DNA of 64,000 bases from Silurus meridionalis (GCF_014805685.1 NC_060900.1:9287450-9351449); one strand, 5' to 3'. Positions 46,022 to 57,082 are shown, numbered from the stretch's first letter. The notes: generated by a model from the sequence alone, not told the origin. Numbers and translations: made by a program.

Positions 46022-46697
46022 AAAGCAAAAAGGTGTGCACCAGTGTAAATTGGGAAAACTCAAAATTCCAATATGCAACATACCAGAATTTTTTTTATTT
46101 TTAGTACATTTTTACTTCATGCTACTGAATCTAATTTTGTTCTTCTTGGCCATCACAAATAAAGAGGGAACCAGTTCATGTAAAACAACCAAATAGTTCA
46201 CCAAACATAGAAGGTGTATGGTGTAAGAAGGTGCATCTACTGAGACTTGGTAAATACACAATGGCACATTGCTTATGCTGTCTTTTTTTACTTTGATTTT
46301 ACGATTCTAGCGGTACTTCACAGTGGGTCTCAAATGAACCTTCAATGGGAATGAGATGAACAAAGTCCGAGTGGTACCAAACGTGCTTCCACAGTAGAAG
46401 CATAAGCTGTTAATTTAGAAATCTTAAATGGGTATTGGACGAAGGCAATAGAGGTGTTAATGATCTGCATACACATTAGGAGTGCTGGGTGCTGAAGCCA
46501 TGCTAAAACTGTTGTTCACAAAGGTTTTCCATCAAAGCAGCATGTTGGAAGGTCTCACTTGGTTGTTTTATCTCAACTTGATATGTATCTCAGGTAATAT
46601 GGGCTGTAGTGAGATAGGTTACAACTGGAAGCAGAAACATTTAGGAGGTTGCCTAAATGATGTCTTTAAAGAAACAATGAAATTGAAAAATTGAAAA
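46022..46697. repeat. Composite-repeat spacer
   Basis: Near-identical to 36931-37587, ending in the same filler next to the short RTE piece. Confidence 0.85.
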
Positions 46698-47157
46698 ATG
46701 AAAGGGAAAGTTTATAGGACTGTGGTGAGACCTGCGATGTTGTATGGATTAGAGACAGTGGCATTGAGTAAAAGACAGGAGGTGGAGCTGGAGGTAGCAG
46801 AGCTGAAGATGTTAAGGTTTTCGTTGGGAGTGACGAGGATGGACAAGATTAGAAATGAGTTTATTAGAGGGACAGCACATGTAGCATGTTTTGGTGACAA
46901 GGTGAGGGAGGCGAGATTGAGATGGTTTGGACATGTGCAGAGAAGGGACATGAATTATATTGGTAGAAGAATGCTGAAGATGGAGCCACCAGGTAGGAGG
47001 AAAAGAGGAAGGCCAAGGAGGAGGTTCATGGATGTGGTGAGGGAAGACATGCAGGTAGTTGGTGTGAAAGAGGCAGATGTAGAGGACAGGGTGGTATGGA
47101 GACGGATGATCCGCTGTGGCGACCCCTAATGGGAGCAGCCGAAAGAAGAAGAAGAAG
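46698..47157 (+). mobile_element. RTE 3' piece, copy B
   Basis: Same length and left junction as copy A at 37588. Its right junction (GAA tail into AAAAGCAAAAAGGTGTGCA) is that of the full-length copies. An open frame of 143 codons (46698-47129) is the old C-terminus, not a gene in itself. Confidence 0.85.
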
Positions 47158-47814
47158 AAAAGCAAAAAGGTGTGCACCAGTGTAAATTGGGAAAACTCAA
47201 AATTCCAATATGCAACATACCAGAATTTCTTTATTTTTAGTACATTTTTACTTCATGCTACTGAATCTAATTTTGTTCTTCTTGGCCATCACAAATAAAG
47301 AGGGAACCAGTTCATGTAAAACAACCAAACAGTTCACCAAACATAGAAGGTGTATGGTGTAAGAAGGTGCATCTACTGAGACTTGGTAAATACACAATGG
47401 CACATTGCTTATGCTGTCTTTTTTTACTTTGATTTTACGATTCTAGCGGTACTTCACAGTGGGTCTCAAATGAACCTTCAATGGGAATGAGATGAACAAA
47501 GTCCGAGTGGTACCAAACGTGCTTCAACAGTAGAAGCGTAAGCTGTTAATTTAGAAATCTTAAATGGGTATTGGACGAAGGCAATAGAGGTGTTAATGAT
47601 CTGCATACACATTAGAGTGCTGGGTGCTGAAGCCATGCTAAAACTGTTGTTCACAAAGGTTTTACATCAAAGCAGCATGTTGGAAGGTCTCACTTGGTTG
47701 TTTTATCTCAACTTGATATGTATCGCAGGTAATATGGGCTGTAGTGAGATAGGTTAAAACTGGAAGCAGAAACATTTAGGAGGATGCCTAAATTATGTCT
47801 TTAAAGAAACAACC
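47158..47814. repeat. Composite-repeat spacer
   Basis: Standard spacer leading into a tRNA-Ala, as at 33365-33800 and 50720-51266. No gene. Confidence 0.85.
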
Positions 47815-47886
47815 TGGAGATGCTGGGGATTGAACCCAGGACCTCATACATGCAAAGCATGCGCTCTACCGCTGAGCTACATCCCC
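47815..47886 (-). tRNA. tRNA-Ala(UGC), intact
   Basis: Acceptor GGGGATG/CATCTCC, D arm with AGCGGTA loop, anticodon loop TTTGCAT, T arm CTGGG-TTCAATC-CCCAG, discriminator A. A box TAGCTCAGCGG and B box GGTTCAATCCC. Closely matches vertebrate tRNA-Ala(UGC). Flank AGGTTGTTTC without a TTTT. Confidence 0.85.
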
Positions 47887-48087
47887 AGCTGGACCTGTTG
47901 AAGTGTAAGGATTCAGACCAGGACCATACGCTTGCAAATTAAATCTATTATTAAACATCCCAAAAGACACATTCCTCCAATTTGAGCTTTGCCTGAAGAA
48001 CACAAAGGCAAATCAAGAAGCTGCTTCAAGTTGAACAGAAATTTAATTGAACTGCACAGGATGAAAGTGAGCAAAGATACAACAAAC

Positions 48088-48159
48088 AGGCATGAATGGG
48101 AATTGAACCCATGATCTTCGGTTTACAAGACCGACGCCTTGCCACTTGGCCATCATGAA
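48088..48159 (-). pseudogene. tRNA-Thr(UGU) joined to another repeat at its 5' end
   Basis: Everything from D arm to 3' end is intact, but the first two bases are TT, because the sequence passes at GGCCATCATG into the spacer text AACAAACAGGAAACC. That spacer elsewhere begins CTTGGCCATCATG, so the junction lies in shared bases. Confidence 0.75.
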
Positions 48160-48347
48160 CAAACAGGAAACCTGTACATGTTGAAAAACCAAATAGTTCA
48201 CCAAACTAAAGCATGCTTTTGATGAGTGATATGCACTGACATTCAAAATCAATCCATATTTTTGGAGCTCACATGACTGACGACCATACAACAAGAATAT
48301 GCGCACCTAAAACTTATAGACATTTTATGCATTATAAAGAAGTAGCT

Positions 48348-48419
48348 TGGAGATGCTGGGGCTTGAACCCAGGACCTCATACATGCAAAGCATGCGCTCT
48401 ACCGCTGAGCTACATCCCC
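48348..48419 (-). tRNA. tRNA-Ala(UGC), intact
   Basis: T loop TTCAAGC, otherwise as the copy at 47815. Confidence 0.82.
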
Positions 48420-48627
48420 AGCTGGACCTGTTGAAGTGTAAGGGATTCAGACCAGGACCATACGCTTGCAAATTAAATCTATTATTAAACATCCCAAAAC
48501 ACAAATCCTGCGATTTGAGCTTTGCCTGAAGAACACAAAGGCAAATCAAGAAGCTGCTTCAAGTTGAACAGAAATTTAATTGAACTGCACAGGATGAAAG
48601 TGAGCAAAGAAGAATGACTCACCAAAC

Positions 48628-48699
48628 AGGCATGAATGGGGATTGAACCCAGGACCTCATACATGCAAAGCATGCGCTCTACCACTGAGCTACATCCCC
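48628..48699 (-). pseudogene. Chimeric tRNA: Ala body with Thr 3' end (1)
   Basis: Ala sequence from the 5' end to the B box, then CCCCATTCATGCC from Thr. The acceptor GGGGATG cannot pair with TCATGCC. The switch lies in GGTTCAATCCC, shared by both tRNAs. Confidence 0.85.
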
Positions 48700-48901
48700 A
48701 GCTTGACCTGTTGAAGTGTAAGGGATTCAGACCAGGACCATACGCTTGCAAATTAAATCTATTATTAAACATCCCAAAAGACACATTCCTCCAATTTGAG
48801 CTTTGCCTGAAGAACACAAAGGCAAATCAAGAAGCTGCTTCAAGTTGAACAGAAATTTTATTGAACTGGACAAGATGAAAGTGAGCAAAGATACAACAAA
48901 C

Positions 48902-48973
48902 AGGCATGAATGGGGATTGAACCCAGGACCTCATACATGCAAAGCATGCGCTCTACCGCTGAGCTACATCCCC
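48902..48973 (-). pseudogene. Chimeric tRNA: Ala body with Thr 3' end (2)
   Basis: Same junction as the copy 274 bp to the left; D loop AGCGGTA. Confidence 0.85.
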
Positions 48974-49173
48974 AGCTTGACCTGTTGAAGTGTAAGGATT
49001 CAGACCAGGACCATACGCTTGCAAATTAAATCTATTATTAAACATCCCAAAACACAAATCCTGCGATTTGAGCTTTGCCTGAAGAACACAAAGGCAAATC
49101 AAGAAGCTGCTTCAAGTTGAACAGAAATTTAATTGAACTGCACAGGATGAAAGTGAGCAAAGATACAACAAAC

Positions 49174-49245
49174 AGGCATGAATGGGGATTGAACCCAGGA
49201 CCTCATACATGCAAAGCATGCGCTCTACCACTGAGCTACATCCCC
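49174..49245 (-). pseudogene. Chimeric tRNA: Ala body with Thr 3' end (3)
   Basis: Third copy, 272 bp further on, with D loop AGTGGTA. The three form a short tandem series with a ~273-bp period. Confidence 0.85.
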
Positions 49246-49455
49246 AGCTGGACCTGTTGAAGTGTAAGGCATTCAGCCCAGGACCTCACGCTTGCAGATT
49301 ACAAACCATATTAAAAATCCTAAAACACAAATCCCCTGCGATTTGAGCTTTGCCCGAAGAACACAAAGGCAAATCTAGAAGCTGCTTCAAGTTGAACAGA
49401 AATTTAATTGAACTGCACGAGATGAAAGTGAGCAAAGAAGAATGAGTCACCAAAC

Positions 49456-49527
49456 AGGCATGAATGGGGATTGAACCCATGATCTTCGGTTTACGAGACC
49501 GACGCCTTGCGACTTGGCCATCATGCC
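49456..49527 (-). tRNA. tRNA-Thr(CGU)
   Basis: Acceptor and T stems fully paired, loop CTCGTAA. D loop AGTCGCAA keeps only one G of the usual pair. Discriminator U. Confidence 0.7.
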
Positions 49528-49726
49528 ATTTAAGAGAGCTTGCAAGTGTTATTCAACATATCAACTCACTTTAAAATAGAGCATGCTTTTGTTGCGCAAT
49601 ATGCACTGACATTCAAGTTTCATAATCAATCCATATTTTTGGAGCTCACATGACTGACGACCATACAACAAGAATATGCGCGCACCTAAAACTTATAGTC
49701 ATTTTATGCATTATAAAGAAGTAGCT

Positions 49727-49798
49727 TGGAGATGCTGGGGATTGAACCCAGGACCTCATACATGCAAAGCATGCGCTCTACCGCTGAGCTACATCCCC
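49727..49798 (-). tRNA. tRNA-Ala(UGC), intact
   Basis: All stems paired; D loop AGCGGTA. Followed on the minus strand by AGCTACTTCTTTATAATG. Confidence 0.85.
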
Positions 49799-50000
49799 AG
49801 CTGGACCTGTTGAAGTGTAAGGGATTCAGACCAGGACCATACGCTTGCAAATTAAATCTATTATTAAACATCCCAAAAGACACATTCCCGCAATTTGAGC
49901 TTTGCCTGAAAAACACAAAGGCAAATAAAGAAGCTGCTTCAAGTTGAACAGAAATTTTATTGAACTGGACAAGATGAAAGTGAGCAAAGATACAACAAAC

Positions 50001-50072
50001 AGGCATGAATGGGAATTGAACCCATGATCTTCGGTTTACAAGACCGACGCCTTGCCACTTGGCCATCATGCC
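50001..50072 (-). tRNA. tRNA-Thr(UGU), intact
   Basis: Best Thr copy: acceptor GGCATGA/TCATGCC, D arm GCC-AAGTGGCAA-GGC, anticodon arm TCGGT-CTTGTAA-ACCGA, T arm ATGGG-TTCAATT-CCCAT, discriminator U. The anticodon arm matches vertebrate tRNA-Thr(UGU). The acceptor differs from the usual vertebrate one. 3' flank GTTTGTTG has no TTTT. Confidence 0.82.
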
Positions 50073-50256
50073 ATTTAAGAGAGCTTGAGTGTGTCATTCA
50101 ACATACCAACTCACCATAAACTAAAGTGTTGCGTAATATGCACTGACATTCAAAATCAATCCATATTTTTGGAGCTCACATGACTCACAACCATACAACA
50201 AGAATATGCACGCATCTAAAACTTATAGACATTTTATGCATTATAAAGAAGTAGCT

Positions 50257-50328
50257 TGGAGATGCTGGGGATTGAACCCAGGACCTCATACATGCAAAGC
50301 ATGCGCTCTACCACTGAGCTACATCCCC
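50257..50328 (-). tRNA. tRNA-Ala(UGC), intact
   Basis: Consensus copy with D loop AGTGGTA; last tRNA before the gypsy insertion. Confidence 0.85.
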
Positions 50329-51266
50329 AGGTAAGTGCCTATAACTGACGGCTGGAGATTGGCATCAAACCAAGCAACTCATTTAAAAAAAAAAAAACCA
50401 GTTTTTTAAAGCATGCACGCTGAAAATTTGCGGAGAAAAACGATTTTTCTCCATCAGGAACAAACAGGAAAACTGTACATGCTGAAAAACCACATAGTTC
50501 ACCGAACTAAAGCATGCTTTTGATGAGTGATATGCACTGACATCCAAGCTTTTATAATCAATCCATATTTTTGGAGCTCACATGACTCATGACCAAACAT
50601 CCTGATTATGTTCACAGAAATGTATTGGAACTGCTGAGGACAACGCCGTCATACTTGGACATCTCGCCTCAACAAGGACCCGGCACATGGTATGCAAACA
50701 ATCAGGTCATAAAAACCAAAAAGGTGTGTACCAGTGTAAATTGGGAAAACTCAAAATTCCAATATGCATCATACCAGAATTTCTTTATTTTTATTACATT
50801 TTTACTTCATGCTACTGAATCTAATTTTGTTCTTCTTGGCCATCACAAATAAAGAGGGAACCAGTTCATGTAAAACAACCAAATAGTTCACCAAACATAG
50901 AAGGTGTATGGTGTAAGAAGGTGCATCTACTGAGACTTGGTAAATACACTATGGCACATTGCTTATGCTGTCTTTTTTTACTTTGATTTTACGATTCTAG
51001 CGGTACTTCACAGTGGGTCTCAAATGAACCTTCAATGGGAATGAGATGAACAAAGTCCAGTGGTACCAAACGTGCTTCCACTGTAGAAGCTTAAGCTGTT
51101 AATTTAGAAATCTTAAATGGGTATTGGACGAACGCAATAGAGGTGTTAATGATCTGCATACACATTAGGAGTGCTGGGTGCTGAAGCCATGCTAAAACTG
51201 TTGTTCACAAAAGTTTTCCATCAAAGCAGCATGTTGGAAGGTCTCACTTGGTTGTTTTATCTCAAC
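50329..51266. repeat. Composite-repeat spacer up to the gypsy insertion
   Basis: The RTE-free version of the unit: ATCAGGTCATAAAAACCAAAAAGG runs on without an element. Interrupted at CTCAACTTGA by the LTR. Confidence 0.85.
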
Positions 51267-51270
51267 TTGA
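51267..51270. repeat. Target duplication TTGA, left (right copy 58548-58551)
   Basis: TTGA precedes the LTR start TGTAAC and follows the LTR end GCTACA. Unfilled paralogues read CAACTTGATATG with a single TTGA. Confidence 0.9.
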
Positions 51271-51882
51271 TGTAACCCTCTTTCTCGGGATTTATCATGA
51301 GCATGGGGAAATGAATTGATGAGAGGTTACTAAAATTTTAAATCAGGATGCATACACAAAACTAAACTAAACTCCGGACATGCAACTCTGGCTAGAGTGC
51401 GGAGAGGCCTGGTTAGCTTGACTATAGCTATACTGCGTTCATTTGTTTTTTTCTTGTGAGCATAAAACTCCCATGCACATGTACTTAAACACCATAACCC
51501 TTATTTGAGAAACAAATCAAATCAGAGATCACACCAAATCACACACACTTAAATATCAGACCACAAATATTGAATGTTAAACATCAAAATGTATTTGCAT
51601 TATTTTTTTAGAACTAGATGAGTACCTTTTCAACATGTCTTTGTAATTCACATAAAATAAATAACCAATACCCCGGGGTTTTTTTCCTACCTATAAGTTT
51701 CATCAGTTTTGTGGTACCACAACGTTGGCGCGCTTGTTGGAGCTCGGTTGCAATCTTCCCAAAGAATATTGTCTGTACTCATGGTTCCTTGGTAACAGAA
51801 AGATTATAATGACCAGCTATCCAAACCGTTCCATCCCATGGTGAAATACGCAATGAAGAAACCCGTCATGAAGCTCCGTCTC
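51271..51882 (-). repeat. 3' LTR of the gypsy element, first ~680 bases missing
   Basis: 612 bp matching 57253-57867 with small indels. In sense orientation the purine-rich GTGGGGGAGA directly precedes the remaining LTR, so the loss starts where the LTR should begin, next to the probable polypurine tract. Confidence 0.85.
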
Positions 51883-51930
51883 CCCCACATTTCCTTAAAA
51901 GATGGTGTTAAGCAGATTATTAACATTCCT

Positions 51931-53172
51931 TTAACCTATCCACTTGTAAAGAAAACTTTTATATCTCTTAATAGGAGATGGGGCCTCTTTCGTGTCACTA
52001 CTCTCAACTACGGTAGCACTATGTGTACCAACTGCCACTGTCGTTGGGTTCCCTAGCAAATCATAAGTTAGCCTAGTTGGAGCTTTTTTTAGTCTCTGAG
52101 ATCGAGTTGTCTTATCAGAGCTTTTTGCTACACTGTCTAGTCTCTCAGCTATTTCAGCTGACGTCTGTATTTCAGTGTCTCTTTCCACAACTTCTGCAGT
52201 CACTTTTTCTACCAAATGGTCATCCTCCTCCACTGCGGCAGGTTCTTCAGCTGTCTTATCCGTTTCTGGGTTACTTGTCAACACAGCCAGATCCAAATCC
52301 AGATTGAAAGGCTCACCATGATCAATGTTTTGAGGTTCTGATCTTGGCAGCTCTCGGTGCAGTGTCTTTTCAGATCCATGTCCACTCTCTGGCTTAAGTT
52401 TAAACACAGGCAAACCAGGCAGTTGACTCGCCACAATGTAAGGAGTATCTTTCCACCGATCAGCAAGCTTGTGCTTCCCGTGTAAACCAAGGTTTCGGAT
52501 CAAAACCCTGTCCCCAGTATCTAATGAGCAGAAACGAACTCTTTGATCATAGCGTTGCTTGTTCCCTTCATTTTTCTTCTCTGCCATACTCCCAGCCAAC
52601 TGATAGGCAGCTTGGAGCTCACGTTTTATGTTTTTGACATACCTCAAGTAGGATTTTGTGGAGGTGCCATCACTTGAGACCCCGAATGTCACGTCTACTG
52701 GCAGCCTGGCCTCCCGTCCAAACATTAGAAAATATGGAGAATAGCCAGTGGACTCATTCACTGTGCAATTGTACGCATGTACAAGATGGCTAAAATGTTT
52801 ACTCCATTTACTTTTATCTTGTGTTTCCAAGGTTCCAAGCATGTCAAGAAGAGTCCTATTAAAACGCTCAGGCTGTGGATCACCTTGAGGATGGTAGGGA
52901 GTGGTTCTGGATTTCCTTATGCCAAGCATGCTCAACAGCTCATGGATAAGGCAACTCTCGAAATCCCCGCCTTGGTCTGAGTGCACTCTTCTTTGCACCC
53001 CATAGTGGACAAAATACTGTTCCCACAGAACCTTAGCGACGGTTGATGCCTTTTGATCTTTCGTTGCAAAAGCTTGAGCATATCTCTTGTAATGATCTGT
53101 AACTACGAGCACATTGCAGATATTTCTGGAGTCAGGCTCAATCGTCAGAAAATCCATACAGACGAGATCCAT
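51931..53172 (-). CDS. Gypsy integrase core and C-terminal region (open, truncated N-terminus)
   Basis: 413 open codons. The catalytic triad is D7 (VCMDFL), D66 (HSDQGGDF) and E102 (QPERFNRT), with exactly 35 residues between the last two, as in DD35E integrases. PYFLMFGREARLP and the GPY/F-type domain (GDRVLIRNLGL, LADRW...YIV) follow, then an acidic tail and RLTYDLLGNP. It inserts element DNA into the genome. As it stands it lacks the zinc domain because of the upstream deletion and has no own initiation context. Confidence 0.85.
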   Translation of the reverse strand: MDLVCMDFLTIEPDSRNICNVLVVTDHYKRYAQAFATKDQKASTVAKVLWEQYFVHYGVQRRVHSDQGGDFESCLIHELLSMLGIRKSRTTPYHPQGDPQPERFNRTLLDMLGTLETQDKSKWSKHFSHLVHAYNCTVNESTGYSPYFLMFGREARLPVDVTFGVSSDGTSTKSYLRYVKNIKRELQAAYQLAGSMAEKKNEGNKQRYDQRVRFCSLDTGDRVLIRNLGLHGKHKLADRWKDTPYIVASQLPGLPVFKLKPESGHGSEKTLHRELPRSEPQNIDHGEPFNLDLDLAVLTSNPETDKTAEEPAAVEEDDHLVEKVTAEVVERDTEIQTSAEIAERLDSVAKSSDKTTRSQRLKKAPTRLTYDLLGNPTTVAVGTHSATVVESSDTKEAPSPIKRYKSFLYKWIG

Positions 53173-53185
53173 CGCTCCATCACTG

Positions 53186-54058
53186 TTAAGTTACTTTCAT
53201 GCGGGGCCAGTAAAACCTCTCTCGTACCAAGCCGTATGTCTTTTTAAACCCCAAATGGCCTGATTGGTCATGCAACGACTGGAGTACAGTTGTTCTGAAC
53301 TCTTGTGGGAGCAACAGCTGCAAACGAGCTGATTTGTTTGGTGGATGGCTTATCCTGTACAAAACTGACTTCTCCATGATAGTGAGGTACTCTGACTTTG
53401 GACATGTGGCAGGCAGCTTGGACTGCGGTGGCAAGCAGTGTTTCCTTCCCTTCATAAGAAGTATTGTGGTCTGCATGAGGACGCCGTGACAATGCATCCG
53501 CATCGACATTTTGTTTTCAGGCCGATACTTCAGACTAAAATCATATGTTGACAATTCCGCCAACCATCGATGCCCTGTTGCGTCCAATTTAGCAGTAGTT
53601 AAGACATACGTTAAAGGATTATTATCCGTGTGGACCTCAAACTTGACTCCATAGAGGTAATCATGCAACTTGTTGACAACAGCCCATTTCAAAGCCAGAA
53701 ACTCAAGCTTATGCGTGGGATAATTATTTTCTGCTGGAGCGAGGCTTTTGCTGACAAAAGCAACTGGGCGCAAACCTTCTCCCTGATCCTGATAGAGGAC
53801 ACCTCCCAATCCTTCTCTGCTCGCATCAACATGCAGCACATATGACAGTTTTGGGTTGGCGATTGCCAGCACAGGCGCCTCTGTAAGACTTCTCTTTAAA
53901 GCCTCAAAAGCTTTCCCACAGTCTTTATCCCACCTAGTCCCAAAAGTCTCAGAAGGATGGTACCAATCTTTTGTTACTGTGCCTGCTTGTGCTTTGATGT
54001 CTTTAGTTTTCTTTGCCCCTTTTCCTGTCTTTCCAGCCACAATGCAGCCCTTAAGCAA
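53186..54058 (-). pseudogene. Gypsy RNase H and start of integrase zinc domain
   Basis: FEALKRSLTEAPVLAI then LHVDASREGLGGVL, KLEFLALKWAV, HTDNNPL are the standard gypsy RNase H blocks. A linker follows, then HDQSGHLGFKKTYGLVRERFYWPRM, the HH half of HHCC. The CC half is missing: the frame stops and the next one starts already in the core. Confidence 0.85.
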
Positions 54059-54093
54059 CTGGTTGAGTGGATAACAGACTCGAGAGAAATCCT

Positions 54094-54939
54094 TTACAAA
54101 ACGTCTGTAATAGCCACAGAAGCCAAGGAAGGATCGTGAGCAGTGATGTTTTCAGGGCGTGGCCATGATTTCACAGCTTCAATCTTTGCAGGGTCTGTAG
54201 CAGTACCATTTCTAGACACAATATTGCCAAGGTAGGTAACAGAGGGGCAGCAGAACTGACATTTATCCAATGATATCTTTAATCCTTCTTCCTTCAATCG
54301 GTCGAGGACTTTAAGAAGGCGCTGCTCATGTTCCTCTAACGTTCTCCCAAAAACGATTACATCATCCAGATACACCAGCACTTCCAGTAGGTTCATATCA
54401 CCCACAGTTCTTTCCATAATTCGTTGAAATGTGGCTGGGGCCCCACAAATCTCCTGCGGCATGCGCTCAAACCCGGCTGGGCAAGTGAAGGCTGTCTTTT
54501 CTTTATCAGCAGCAGCTAAAGGGATCTGATAATAGCCACTTTTGAGGTCAAGCACACTGAACCACTGGCTACCACCCAGGAAAGACAAAGCATCTTCCAC
54601 ACGAGGGACTGTATACTGGTCCGTAATCGTTCTCCTGTTTAACGTTCTATAGTCCACACACATGCGTATAGTGCCGTTTTTCTTGCGAACCACAACTATT
54701 GGTGAAGCATAAGGGCTTCTGGAGTCTGAAATGATTCCCACCTTTTTAAGATCATTCAGATGCTTCCTCACATTCTCCAAATCACCCAGTGGTAACCATC
54801 TAGAACGTTCTCGGAAAGGTCTATCATCTGTCACACGAATGCTGTGTTGTGTGCTCTTTGCACAACCCACATCAAACTCACTGCAGGAGAAAACCTCTTT
54901 TCTCTCCATCATCTTTTGACACAGTCGTTCCTTCCACAC
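54094..54939 (-). pseudogene. Gypsy reverse transcriptase
   Basis: 281 codons. Box A SVLDLKSGYYQI (Asp about residue 131), box B region CGAPATFQRIME, box C VYLDDVIVFG with YLDD at residues 190-193, followed by the thumb start LDKCQF. All catalytic residues are present. The frame breaks just before the RNase H region. Confidence 0.88.
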
Positions 54940-54994
54940 AGGGGAACAGGGGAGTCACCAAAGTTGAAAGAAGACGGGGACAATAGAGATGTTC

Positions 54995-55590
54995 CTAGAG
55001 TAGAGAGACCTCTAGGAAACTTTGGAATACCAACGACTGTTGCAACGCTGCCAGGTGGCAGAGTGAAAGGCTTGTCTCTTGTGAACCAGACTGTTCCTCT
55101 TTTTGTCTCAGCTGTGTCGTCGGGAGTTTCCGGAACTTCTCATAAGCTTCTTTTATTACTGGATGAACAGACAGGGTGTTAAGGAAATTGTCTCCTCCAT
55201 GTGTTTTGCATGCATGGAACAGTCTTCGAACTATAGAGGTGTTTGTGCCAACCACAATGGAAACATTCCCTGTCATGACCGGATCTGGACACACACCGTC
55301 TCAGCCACTCCAACTACATCTCCAGTAAACTCAAGCTTCAAGCACATATAACCATTATATGGATACTCCTTTGCACTGAGGCCCCAAATCTCCAGGCACT
55401 CAATAGGGGTCAAAGGCAGGTGCTTCAGATACTTGTCATAAAAGGAGCGATACAGTAGAGTAACTTGGGACCCGCTATCAAGTAAAGCTTTGGCGTAAAT
55501 GCCCTCAATTTGTACCGAGACAATAGAGCTAGGTCCAACTAAACCCTCTGGCAGGTTAGCCCGTTTTCTGGTAGCGTGTCACACCTTGTG
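54995..55590 (-). pseudogene. Gypsy aspartic protease region, frameshifted
   Basis: The frame of LPEGLVG leads to AKALLDSGSQVTLL, with the active-site DSGS at about 55470-55480. It is not in the gag frame. Near 55290 it shifts again and continues as CPDPVMTGNVSIVVGTNTS. The protease would cleave the polyprotein. Confidence 0.75.
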
Positions 55591-55624
55591 GAACGTATCT
55601 TCTCCGGAGCGTCAGGCCGTTCCT

Positions 55625-57082
55625 TTACTGAGCCCCTGGAAAGTTTCCCGTCGGCTGTTTTATTTTCAAGAGACGCTTGTTCACTTTTCTGAGATTTTGA
55701 CACTCCCGCTGGAAATGACCATCTTCACCACATTTGTAACAAAAGACATCAGCACGATACTGAGGTTTGGGAGCTCTCTCCTTCACACGTGCATATGAGT
55801 TCCCAGTAGCTTTCTGGCTGGGGTTCTGGTCTACCTGCTGTGCCATACTTGCTAATGCAGTCACAGAGGCCGAAAAGAGGCGTGCAACCTCAGTCTTGAG
55901 ACCTTAAAATGTTTTCCTTAAACTCTCTATTGCAGGATCTTGCAGGACTGGCGCAGACTCTGGTAGTACAGATACAACTGAGGCTGTAGCACACTCTGCA
56001 CGCTTACTAATAGCTAAAGATGCAAACTTTTCATTCGGTCTTTCAAGGACCATCTCCTCTTCTTCTCTTACATCCCAAAGCAACTCAGTAAAGCTGGGAG
56101 GAGGCTTGAGTTTGTAAGTCAGTCTTATGCGAAGGGCTACGAGATCATGGGGCAGAGAGCCTCTAGCAACTTGATCAGTGCGCGCTCGGTTCATGTCTTT
56201 CACTTCAATTCCACCTTTACGATAGACTGCATGCAATAGCTTGTCTAATCTGAGTAAGTAGGCTGATAATTTCTCACCATCTTGCTGGAATGTGTTACGC
56301 AACCTCACCATGAGATCAGCTGCACTGTCTGTGGTTCCAAAAGCTGTTTCTAGGGCTTTAAGGTAGTCATTGGCAGTGGCCTGGGGATTTGTGACTCTCA
56401 AACCTCTGACCATATCTGCTGCTGGCCCTTTAAGACTCTCAGCTACTATCTGTCTCTTAACAACATCAGAACACTGCCACTCGTTCAACATGTGGGTGGT
56501 CTGTTCCGCCCAAGCATCGTACTCCTCTTCTCCATATGGAGTGGGTTTCATGTTTTCACCTGAAAACATGCGTAGCTTGCGATAGCCCTGGCCGTCTACA
56601 GGCGTGGCTTGACATTTTTCAACTAGTGAGGAGATGGCATTCACCAGCTTTGTGTTCAGGTCTGGAGCGGTGGGTGGAGCAGAAGCAGAGTTTAGTAAAC
56701 CTGTGACATCAGCTAGTGTCTTCCCTTCATTTGCTAAAAATGACAGTAACTTGGACTGAAAGTCTCTTTCATCAGTTACATGAACACGCTGGGTCTCAGT
56801 AACATTCACTATCCAAGGTCCAAACTCATCTCCAGCTAGTAACTGTTCAGGTATGTCAGACTTGATCATATCATTAATAGTTTCGACTAAAACTAACTGG
56901 CTTTTACTGAAGTGTTCAACACACCGTCCTCTTATTTTACAGGGACCGAAAACTTCAGCCTCATCCAGTACCTTATACATAGTCTCATCAGTAACATCAA
57001 GAGAAACCTTACTAAGCACAAATGCTTTCTTTGCATCCATACCTTTACCTTTACACCATTTGATAGTCTGTTCTGACTCCAT
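55625..57082 (-). pseudogene. Gypsy Gag with PNMA-like N-terminus, one stop
   Basis: Open for 392 codons from the ATG at 57082, then TAA at 55904-55906, then the same frame continues to 55625. The N-terminal ~100 residues (IKWCKGKGMDAKKAFVLSKV..., VFGPCKIRGRC) resemble the start of vertebrate PNMA proteins, which are domesticated gypsy Gags. A capsid-like region with LEWQC/RGLR-type spacing follows. A CCHC knuckle CYKCGEDGHFQREC lies near 55740. Gag forms the particle that packages element RNA. The PNMA likeness is recalled pattern, not a search result. Confidence 0.75.
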
